Of a stretch of DNA of 24,098 nucleotides, positions 7,008 through 13,329 are shown one piece after another (position 1 is the first letter of the stretch; the number at the start of each line of letters is the position of its first letter). Location: contig SFEX01000024.1 of the NCBI GenBank assembly GCA_004557075.1, positions 1-24,098 of the forward strand, given 5' to 3'. Position numbers and translations under genes: made by a program. The notes beneath the pieces were generated by a model. It made no database searches. It was not told the DNA's origin and saw only the letters and a program-made list of their open reading frames with translations. Origin of the DNA: Clostridiales bacterium (lineage in GTDB: Bacteria > Bacillota > Clostridia > Oscillospirales > Oscillospiraceae).

Positions 7008-7631
7008 ATGTCAGAGAAAATCAACATTGAAGACCTGAAGGTCGAGACCTACGCCGACAAGAGCGTGAAGGCATACAGCGAGCTTATTGCCAATACCGGC
7101 GATGTGTTCGGTCTTGGCTCTGCCGCAGCGGAGGCGGGCGCAAGCGCCGCAGCTTTAGCTCTGCGCGCCGTGAGACTCAGCGGCTCGGATTCCGAGAAGG
7201 CCGCGCACGCGGAAAAGGAGCTTGAGACGCTTAGAACCTATTTCCTGCACATGATGGATGAGGAAAACAAGGCAAAAAAGCCCCTTGAGAAGCGTATCGC
7301 CGCGGGCGAAACCGCAAACGAGGAGATAGAGGCCGCTTACCGCACCGCATGCTGCATAATCGACGAGGTGTTTTATATGTCCATCCGCACCGTCGAAAAT
7401 CTCAATTCCGTGGCCGATGAGATCTGCCCCTGCGCGGCGCATTTCGCCTCTGCGGCGATCCACTTTGCAAAGTGCGCAATGGACACCGTGCGCATTCAGA
7501 AGGCGGTATACTCCGGCAAGATGAACGAGCCGGTATTTGCCCGCACGACCCGCCGCGAGCCGGAGATCGCCATCGAGAACAACGCCGAGCTGTTCAGCGG
7601 CCTCATCGCCAAATTTGAAGCTCTTATCTAA
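7008..7631 (+). CDS. Diverged FTCD_C-like (cyclodeaminase/methenyl-THF cyclohydrolase fold) protein
   Basis: The 207-residue all-helical protein resembles the FTCD C-terminal/FchA family in overall pattern. An early small-residue helix (GLGSAAAEAGASAAALALRA) sits where the family has its PGGGS loop. A middle helix, YFLHMMDEENKAKKP, matches the usual L-I-D-x-D-A region. A following helical pair (VFYMSIRTVENLNSVAD and CAAHFASAAIHFAKCAMDTVRIQ) matches the C-terminal core. The classical glycine loop is missing, so folate enzyme activity is doubtful. ATG 7008 has AAAGGA about 11 nt upstream and a good promoter. The assignment rests on pattern memory only; a helical hypothetical protein is the alternative. 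A terminator-bearing repeat starts three bases after the stop. Confidence 0.55.
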   Translation: MSEKINIEDLKVETYADKSVKAYSELIANTGDVFGLGSAAAEAGASAAALALRAVRLSGSDSEKAAHAEKELETLRTYFLHMMDEENKAKKPLEKRIAAGETANEEIEAAYRTACCIIDEVFYMSIRTVENLNSVADEICPCAAHFASAAIHFAKCAMDTVRIQKAVYSGKMNEPVFARTTRREPEIAIENNAELFSGLIAKFEALI

Positions 7632-7633
7632 CC

Positions 7634-7729
7634 GCCGGCTGGCGGGAAGCGATTCGCGTTAAGGCTTCAAACAAGCTATACTGCCGGTGCCCGACCATAG
7701 GCACTGGCAGTATTTTTTTGCACTCGCGC
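7634..7729 (+). repeat. Long terminator-bearing repeat, copy A2
   Basis: This is the second copy of the 97-bp unit at 4501-4597. It also begins just after a stop codon and ends with TTGCACTCGCGC (7718-7729). Confidence 0.85.
7681..7718 (+). terminator. Intrinsic terminator inside repeat A2
   Basis: CTGCCGGTGCC pairs with GGCACTGGCAG (7681-7710), followed by a T-run at 7711-7719. It has the same arms and loop as the terminator at 4548-4577. Confidence 0.75.
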
Positions 7730-7755
7730 ATTCATTTAGTGCTCATAAAAATTCA

Positions 7756-7779
7756 GGAGGCAATCATTTGATTGCCTCC
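7756..7779. repeat. GGAGGCAATC hairpin module
   Basis: Perfect arms GGAGGCAATC (7756-7765) and GATTGCCTCC (7770-7779) around a 4-nt loop. Relatives lie at 4675, 8236, 13285, 20848, 20917 and 23957. Confidence 0.8.
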
Positions 7780-7839
7780 ATTGTTCGTTTATTGCCAATT
7801 TAAAAAATCGGGCTGGCGCAATAACGACTACCGCCAATC

Positions 7840-8202
7840 TCAACGCGAATTGCCCCTCCGGCAGGAGCGCTCGGAGAGGATCTTGCGCACTACCGCCTTG
7901 CACTGGGCGGTATAGTCATCCCTATCGAGGATCTTTTTTAGCTTCGCGTCGGGGGCGTCCTTATACATTTCGTAGAGGCGCGCATCCTCTGTAGGCTCGG
8001 GCTCTCCCGCTTCGCCGGGTATGGCGTAAAACTCGATTTTATGGCACTTTTTGCAGGTGAATACCTCGACCGCCGCCTGAAAAGCAATTGAATTTGACAG
8101 AATGACGTAATCGGCAATGCCTATGTACTTTTTGCCGCCGCTGACGCTGCTCGCCGCAGGGGCAATTCGTATCACAGTTTCAAATAATCGTTTTTGCGTC
8201 AA
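7840..8202 (-). pseudogene. Remnant of a small zinc-ribbon protein gene between repeats
   Basis: The frame (up to 120 residues) has a credible core of roughly 90 residues: an IADYVILSNS strand, a CKKCHKIEFY half zinc ribbon, then a helical tail (YEMYKDAPDAKLKKILDRDD) ending in KAVVRKILSER. The tail looks like that of small Clostridia zinc-ribbon proteins of unknown function. Those usually have an earlier CxxC, and none is present. The first 20 or so codons (MTQKRLFETVIRIAP) and the last five are made of the local repeat sequence (GCGTCAACTCG; CGAATTGCCCCT), which flanks the fragment in inverted orientation. No ribosome binding site is seen. It is therefore most likely a 5'-truncated gene; a short functional gene cannot be excluded. 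Confidence 0.45.
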
Positions 8203-8370
8203 CTCGATTTTTTAAATTGGCAATATACGAAAAACGGAAGCAACCATTTGATTGTCTCCGAAATTTTTATGCGCACTGATTGAATGCGCGAGTGCAAAAA
8301 ACGATTAGCTGAAATCTCACCGGTCGGGTACCTGAAATAGCGACTATTTAAAGCGTTGCAGAATTGTAAA
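8195..8370. repeat. Intergenic repeat cluster 3
   Basis: It carries GCGTCAACTCG, ATTGGCAATATACGA, a degraded GGAAGCAACC hairpin (8236-8259), a TGCGCACTGATTG unit, the complement of TTGCACTCGCGC (8286-8297), a CACCGGTCGGG unit and CGACTATTTAAAGCGTTGCA. The module order matches other clusters, but several modules are inverted. Confidence 0.7.
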
Positions 8371-8372
8371 AA

Positions 8373-8396
8373 CAGAGACGGGATATCCCGTCTCTG
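8373..8396 (-). terminator. Terminator of spoIVB
   Basis: A 24-bp perfect palindrome (CAGAGACGGGAT and its complement) is followed on the minus strand by TTTTT. It lies 15 bp after the spoIVB stop codon. Confidence 0.75.
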
Positions 8397-8410
8397 CTTT
8401 TTGCTGTTTG

Positions 8411-9391
8411 CTATGCGCATTGCTCCGCCATGCTCAGCATGTCCTGGATGCTTATGCCGTAGCCCGAGGTAGGGTCGTTTACAAATACATGGGTTACAGC
8501 GCCCACGAGCTTACCCTCCTGTATTATCGGGCTTCCCGACATGCCCTGAACTATGCCGCCGGTCTGAGTCAAAAGCTCAGGGTCAGTCACGGTCAGCATG
8601 ACGGTCGTGAAGTCGGAGGAATCGTATACCTTTTTTATCTCGATCTCGTATTCGCTCACGCTGTCGCCGGAGAGGGTGCAGTAGATCGTCGCCTTGCCGG
8701 TTTTTATCTCGCCCGTTTCGAGGGCTTCGCCGTCGAAGTCCGCAGCGCCGAATATGCCGCAGCCGCAGTTTATTTTGATATCGCCGAGGAACGCGGTCTC
8801 GTCGGTGTCGCCGTTAAGCTCGCCCGGGGAGCCGGCCTGCCCCGGAACTATGCTCACTATCTCGGCGTCGTATATGCTGCCCTCGCCGAGAGGGAGCACA
8901 GCGCCGGTGTCAGCGTCGCTTATGCTGTGCCCCAGCGCGCCGTATACGCCGCTTTCGGGGTCGTAGAAAGTAAGCGTGCCGACGCCGTTAACGCCGTCTC
9001 TGAGCCACAGTCCGAGCTTCCAGCCGCCGTCGCTGCCGAGGGCGGGCTGAACGTTAAACTGCTTTGTCTTGCCCTGCCGGTCCACCGTCACGGAGATCTT
9101 CTCCCCGCTTAGCTGGCTGACAGCAGACTTGAAGTCCTCCGCGGTGTCGATCTCGGTGCCGCCGAGCCTCGTTATGATGTCGCCCTTGAGAATCCCCGCG
9201 TCAAGCGCGGGGGAAACTGCACCGTTTTCGGTTTCGACCTCCGAGACTCCGGCTACCATCACACCGTCGGTAGTCATCCTTATGCCCAGCGCTTTGCCTC
9301 CGGGCACAAGGCTTTGGGCCAGCGCCGCCGCGCTCATCGTGAAGCATAGTATCGCGGCGACCACAAAGCCCGTGATTTTTTTAATTGTCAA
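8411..9391 (-). CDS. spoIVB: SpoIVB peptidase (sporulation, S55 family)
   Basis: SpoIVB is the forespore-secreted serine protease that triggers processing of pro-sigma-K in the mother cell. The 326-residue product has a signal/anchor helix (about 5-26), a PDZ domain (about 40-112) and the SpoIVB domain. The catalytic residues are all visible: GALGHSI with His155, TVTDPEL with Asp270 and GMSGSPI with Ser285. The Asp-Ser distance of 15 equals that remembered for Bacillus subtilis SpoIVB. The segments GGIVQGMSGSPII and HVFVNDPTSGYG are near-diagnostic. A TTG start at 9391 was chosen because GGAGGTG lies 5 nt upstream; GTG 9415 lacks a site. A CATACTTTA element (minus strand, about 9416-9424) is a weak candidate sigma-G -10. 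The gene diverges from a spore-type peptidoglycan peptidase. Confidence 0.93.
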   Translation of the reverse strand: MTIKKITGFVVAAILCFTMSAAALAQSLVPGGKALGIRMTTDGVMVAGVSEVETENGAVSPALDAGILKGDIITRLGGTEIDTAEDFKSAVSQLSGEKISVTVDRQGKTKQFNVQPALGSDGGWKLGLWLRDGVNGVGTLTFYDPESGVYGALGHSISDADTGAVLPLGEGSIYDAEIVSIVPGQAGSPGELNGDTDETAFLGDIKINCGCGIFGAADFDGEALETGEIKTGKATIYCTLSGDSVSEYEIEIKKVYDSSDFTTVMLTVTDPELLTQTGGIVQGMSGSPIIQEGKLVGAVTHVFVNDPTSGYGISIQDMLSMAEQCA

Positions 9392-9535
9392 ACTTTCACC
9401 TCCAATCATCCACACATAAAGTATGTGAGTGCCCGCGTAGAATAAAGCAGGCTAATTCTTTCTGCGTTACCTGAGTACGCTGCGTCAGCGAAAATCGGCG
9501 CAGGCAATTATTGCGATGAATAAGGAGACGAAAAA

Positions 9536-10813
9536 ATGAAAATTTTAAAATACGGAAGCGAGGGTCCTTCGGTTCAGCTTTTGCAGCTTGCGTTAAACAG
9601 GGCAGGCTACGGAGAGCTTGCGCTCGACGGCGTTTTCGGAATGCAGACTCGCAACGCAGTGCTGCGCTTTCAGTCCGATAACGGCCTTGTCGCCGACGGC
9701 ATCGTCGGGCCCGCGACGCACAGAGCGCTTGTGCCGTGGTACACCGGCTACGCCGTGCACCGCATACACCGGGGCGATACGCTGTTTCTGCTGTCTCAGC
9801 AATACGGAACGAGCCTTGAGGCAATAAACATTGCCAATCCGAATCTTGTTGCGGAGAACCTGCAATTGGGCAGCAGCGTCACGGTGCCGCTGCCGTTTGA
9901 CGTCGTGCCGACGAATATTAGCTTCACCTCCGCGCTCGTGTCCTACTGCGTGCGGGGCATCGCGGCGCGCTATCCTTTTATAAAGGTGGGCGAGGTCGGC
10001 AAAAGCGTCATGGGCAGAACGCTGTGGTTCATGTCGGCAGGCAGCGGCGGCAACCGCGTGTTCTATAACGCGAGCCACCATGCAAACGAATGGATAACCA
10101 CGCCCGTGCTGCTGAAATTTGCCGAGCAGCTCGCAAGCGCCTATGCCTACGGAGGCAACATTTTCGGTCAGAGCGCGGCGGAGATATTCGCAAGGTCGAA
10201 TATTTACATAGCGCCCTGCGTAAACCCCGACGGCGTTGACCTCGTCACCGGCGAGCTGACAGGCGGCGAGTATTACAACAACGCCGTCGCGATCGCGCGA
10301 AACTACCCCTCGATACCGTTTCCCTCGGGCTGGAAGGCGAATATACGCGGCGTTGATCTGAATTTGCAGTACCCGGCCGGCTGGGAGCAGGCGAAAGAAA
10401 ATAAATTCGCGCAGGGCTTTGTCAGCCCGGCGCCGTCGGACTATGTCGGCGCCGCGCCGCTTATCGCGCCCGAGAGCCGCGCGATGTACGATTTTACTTT
10501 GTCCCTTTCGCCGAATTTAATTCTGGCGTATCACACGCAGGGCAAAGTTATATATTGGAAATTTCTCGATTATGAGCCGACAAACTCCCGCGCGATTGCC
10601 GAGACCTTCTCGGCCGTGTCCGGCTACGCCGTGGAGGATACGCCGTATGCGTCGGGCTTTGCCGGGTACAAGGACTGGTTCATTCAGGATTTTAACCGCC
10701 CGGGCTATACCATTGAGGCCGGACGCGGCCAAAATCCGCTGCCGATATCGCAGTTTGACGAAATATATCGGGATAATCTCGGCATCCTCACCCTCGGTGC
10801 GCTCGTTACATGA
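9536..10813 (+). CDS. PGBD-LysM-M14 peptidoglycan carboxypeptidase/endopeptidase
   Basis: This 425-residue protein joins a peptidoglycan-binding PGBD domain (1-66; SEGPSVQLLQLAL, FGMQTRNAVLRFQ, DGIVGPAT), a LysM domain (about 72-118; IHRGDTLFLLSQQYG) and an M14 zinc peptidase (about 130-425). The zinc ligands are His182 and Glu185 (HHANEW) and His333 (YHTQG). Glu394 (YTIEAGRG) is the catalytic acid/base. The architecture is that of gamma-D-glutamyl-diaminopimelate peptidases such as the spore-associated endopeptidase I of Lysinibacillus sphaericus. There is no signal peptide, since the PGBD starts at residue 1. That suggests action on spore peptidoglycan inside the mother cell or after lysis. 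The divergent spoIVB supports a sporulation role. AAGGAG lies 8 nt before ATG. Confidence 0.9.
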   Translation: MKILKYGSEGPSVQLLQLALNRAGYGELALDGVFGMQTRNAVLRFQSDNGLVADGIVGPATHRALVPWYTGYAVHRIHRGDTLFLLSQQYGTSLEAINIANPNLVAENLQLGSSVTVPLPFDVVPTNISFTSALVSYCVRGIAARYPFIKVGEVGKSVMGRTLWFMSAGSGGNRVFYNASHHANEWITTPVLLKFAEQLASAYAYGGNIFGQSAAEIFARSNIYIAPCVNPDGVDLVTGELTGGEYYNNAVAIARNYPSIPFPSGWKANIRGVDLNLQYPAGWEQAKENKFAQGFVSPAPSDYVGAAPLIAPESRAMYDFTLSLSPNLILAYHTQGKVIYWKFLDYEPTNSRAIAETFSAVSGYAVEDTPYASGFAGYKDWFIQDFNRPGYTIEAGRGQNPLPISQFDEIYRDNLGILTLGALVT

Positions 10814-10820
10814 TACATGA

Positions 10821-10853
10821 AAAAAGACAAGGCTCATTGAGCCTTGTCTTTTT
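10821..10853. terminator. Bidirectional terminator between convergent genes
   Basis: Perfect 16-bp arms (10821-10836 and 10838-10853) with a GACAAGGCTCA core and A5/T5 ends lie between the M14 peptidase stop (10813) and the SLH gene stop (10868). Confidence 0.85.
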
Positions 10854-10867
10854 GCGATTTTTAAATT

Positions 10868-12601
10868 TTATGCCATGAGGTCATATGCTCTGAACATGAC
10901 GGTTGCTGCCATGCCGCGGTTTGCGGTGCCGTTGGGAGCAAAGGTCTGAGCGTTCATGCCGTTCATGATGCCTGCGCTGACGATTGCGTTGACAGCGTCA
11001 ACATAGGGAGCCGCGACCTGGTCTGCGTCCGCGAAGCCGCAGGGCTCTACGTCGCCGAAGTCATACTCCGCGACATCCTTCAGGTAACGGTACATGAAGG
11101 TTGCCATCTGTGCGCGGCTGATCTTCACGTCGGGACGGAAGGTGTTGTCCTCGTAGCCAAGAACGACGCCGTTCTCAACGCCCCATGCGACTGCGGTCAG
11201 GTAGTTCTTGTCGATGGCGGAAGCATCGTCAAACTTGAGATCGGTGGACTTGACCTCGGGAGAGCCTGCCGCACGGTAGAGCATGGTTATAAACTGTGCG
11301 CGGGTGACGTTGTTGTTGGGACGGTAGCTGTGATCGGGATAACCGTAGATGATGCCGGCCTCGGCTGCGTCTGCTATCCAATCGTGGTAGCCGCTGGTTG
11401 CAATGTCAGTGAAGTAATCAACTGCGCCCTTGGCTTCCCACTTTGCGTCGGCTGCGTAGCCCTTGACAGCTACGTCGCAGCAGATGACCTTGCCAAGGTT
11501 GTCCGAGGTCACGGTGTAAACGGGCTCGGTGCCGAGGAGGGTGTCAGAGTCTTTGTAGTGCCAAAAGTAAGTTGCATCAGCGTTTACGGGGTAGGAGCCG
11601 ATCACACCGTCGGTGGTCTTGATGTTAGCGGTCAGCTTCTGGCCGACAACGGGAGTCTCAACGGGGGTGTAGCCGTCGGTACCGTCGACGACATCAACGC
11701 CGATGACCATGTAATTGGTCATTTCAGCATAGTAGGTACAATTGTTTGCAACGACCTCAACGGAGAATACGGCAGGCTGCCATGCGTCGAAAGCCTCGCC
11801 CTTCGTTACAGTCCAGTCATCATCGCGGCCCTCGGCGATTGCTACGCCCTTGTACTCCTTGTAGAAGGGGGCGCTGCTCATGCCGTCAGCGGTGACGTAG
11901 CCGTTCTTGGCCTGCCATGCGACCTGATCCTTGTCGGCGGTGTACTCGACAACGAGCTTGCCGTCAACATCGTTTGCGGCGACACGGATGCTGGTGATAG
12001 CGCTCATGTCAAAGTTGTCGGAATACTTCCAGCCGAAGCTGAAAGCACCGGGAGTGCCCCAGTCTTCGCCGGGGAATACGCCGCAGTCGGTAGTGGTAAC
12101 GCTGGGATAGTCGTAGTCATACTTCATCTCAGCCTTGTAGGTGACGTCCTTTGCAACGACTTCAACATAGAAGAGAGCAGGCTGCCATGCGTCAAAAGCC
12201 TCGCCCTTCTTTGCGGTCCAGTCAGTGTCGGGCTCCTCGGTGAGAGCGACGCCGTTTGCCTCCTTGTAGAAGGGAGCGCTGCTCAGACCGTCTTTGGTGA
12301 TGTAGCCGTTCTTGGCCTGCCATGCGATCTGATCCTTGTCGGCGGTGAACTCGAGAACGAGCTTGCCGTCTGCGTCCTTGGCGCCGACAGTGATTGCGGT
12401 GATAGCAGTCGTGTCAAAGTTGTCGGAATACTTCCAGCCGAAGCTGTAAGCACCGGCAGTGCCTGCCCAATCTGCGCCGACGAAGTGGCCGCAGTCGGTA
12501 GCGGTGATGCTGGGCTCATTGTCTGCAAGAGCTGCCATGGGGACAAGGGAGATGACCATGATTGCTGCGAGCAGCAGAGCTAAAAACTTCTTTGTTTTCA
12601 A
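10868..12601 (-). CDS. Secreted SLH-domain surface protein with duplicated N-terminal module
   Basis: The 577-residue protein begins with a signal peptide (about 1-27, ending PMAALA). Two tandem copies of a 135-residue module follow (31-166 and 167-297). They share FGWKYSDNFD, TADKDQ-AWQAKNGY and KGEAFDAWQPA, and the similarity is also visible in the DNA. A beta-rich linker (about 300-392) precedes three C-terminal SLH domains (about 396-440, 457-503 and 521-571). SLH domains bind cell-wall secondary polymers, so the protein should be anchored at the surface. The third SLH has NRGM instead of the usual TRAE-like motif. The function of the repeated module is unknown; it may bind a ligand. The TTG start at 12601 follows AGGAGG with 9-nt spacing. 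A consensus promoter lies about 180 bp upstream, suggesting strong expression. Confidence 0.88.
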   Translation of the reverse strand: MKTKKFLALLLAAIMVISLVPMAALADNEPSITATDCGHFVGADWAGTAGAYSFGWKYSDNFDTTAITAITVGAKDADGKLVLEFTADKDQIAWQAKNGYITKDGLSSAPFYKEANGVALTEEPDTDWTAKKGEAFDAWQPALFYVEVVAKDVTYKAEMKYDYDYPSVTTTDCGVFPGEDWGTPGAFSFGWKYSDNFDMSAITSIRVAANDVDGKLVVEYTADKDQVAWQAKNGYVTADGMSSAPFYKEYKGVAIAEGRDDDWTVTKGEAFDAWQPAVFSVEVVANNCTYYAEMTNYMVIGVDVVDGTDGYTPVETPVVGQKLTANIKTTDGVIGSYPVNADATYFWHYKDSDTLLGTEPVYTVTSDNLGKVICCDVAVKGYAADAKWEAKGAVDYFTDIATSGYHDWIADAAEAGIIYGYPDHSYRPNNNVTRAQFITMLYRAAGSPEVKSTDLKFDDASAIDKNYLTAVAWGVENGVVLGYEDNTFRPDVKISRAQMATFMYRYLKDVAEYDFGDVEPCGFADADQVAAPYVDAVNAIVSAGIMNGMNAQTFAPNGTANRGMAATVMFRAYDLMA

Positions 12602-12775
12602 AATACAAATCCTCCTGTTTTATTTTGAACATTTTGATACTGCGGCAACATCGGCCGGATCCCGGGTCCGCCGGTATTGCCAGATGAGACTTGCTTTTAC
12701 GGGGAAAGCGGATTTACTTCCATATCATGCCGCCGAAATATACAATCCATTGACAAATATGTAAGAGATATCCTT
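12602..12775 (-). other. Long 5' leader of the SLH gene
   Basis: From the predicted start near 12775 to the TTG codon there are about 170 nt without a coding frame. It contains a GC-rich self-complementary patch around 12655-12675 (CGGCGGACCCGGGATCCGGC on the transcript strand). No known riboswitch was recognised. Confidence 0.5.
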
Positions 12776-12781
12776 AAAGAG

Positions 12782-12810
12782 ATTATACATTGAAATTCAG
12801 TGAATGTCAA
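12782..12810 (-). promoter_or_regulatory. Perfect-consensus sigma-A promoter of the SLH gene
   Basis: The minus strand reads TTGACA (12810-12805), exactly 17 bp, then TATAAT (12787-12782). Both hexamers are consensus. Confidence 0.8.
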
Positions 12811-12839
12811 CAATATTCGTCCCGCTGCGACTATATATT

Positions 12840-13278
12840 TTTATAGATAAAGTACAGTATAGCGAAGCGATTTAAGGGAAGGGCTTTTTCCCTGCCGTTG
12901 CCACACTTCAAATAAACGCTATTGCCATAACCCGACCGGTGAAATTGCTGGTAATCTCTTGTGCACTCGCGCGCTGAATTATATGAATTAAAATTTTGTA
13001 TCGCACCCGTAGGGGCGGCCATTGGCCGTCCGCTCCTCGCCGGAGGGGCGATTCGGTTTGAGATTGGCGGTAGTCGTTACTGCACCAGCCCGCCCGGTGA
13101 CATTGGTAATCAGCCTCCCCTGCAATTAGCGCGCGAGTGCAAAAAAGACTACTATCGGTGTCACAGGTCGAGACACCGCAATAACGATTAATTAAAGCTT
13201 TAATACTGATTGCTCTGCGGCAGCAGCCGCCCGGTCGGGCTGACGCAAAAGCGATTATTTAGAATGCAGCAACGATAT
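12840..13278. repeat. Intergenic repeat cluster 4
   Basis: About 440 bp made of modules: a GCCGTTGCCACACTTCAAATAA unit, CCCGACCGGTGAAATTG, GTGCACTCGCGC (12961-12972), GTAGGGGCGGCCATTGGCC with the GTCCGCTCCTCGCCGGAGGG unit also present at the right window end, an inverted CGCCCGGTGACATTGG, GCGCGAGTGCAA (13131-13142), an inverted CGCAATAACGATTA, and CCGGTCGGGCTGACGCAAAA. No gene is seen; short frames are repeat-derived. Confidence 0.75.
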
Positions 13279-13311
13279 AAAAAACGGAGGCAACCATTTC
13301 GATTGCCTCCG
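13279..13311 (-). terminator. Terminator of the TAXI-TRAP operon, formed by a repeat hairpin
   Basis: The arms CGGAGGCAA (13285-13293) and TTGCCTCCG (13303-13311) are followed on the minus strand by six T (13284-13279). The hairpin is a member of the GGAGGCAATC repeat family. Confidence 0.75.
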
Positions 13312-13329
13312 AAATTTTTTGTACCGTTT

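Noticed and set aside
9416..9424. Sigma-G promoter of spoIVB
   Set aside because: CATACTTTA resembles a -10, but no convincing -35 lies 15-17 bp upstream, so it is mentioned only as weak evidence.
11330..12583. Long open frame (417 codons) on the plus strand opposite the SLH gene
   Set aside because: It is a mirror of the SLH coding strand with low-complexity Val/Gly-rich sequence and no domain; the SLH protein is unmistakable.
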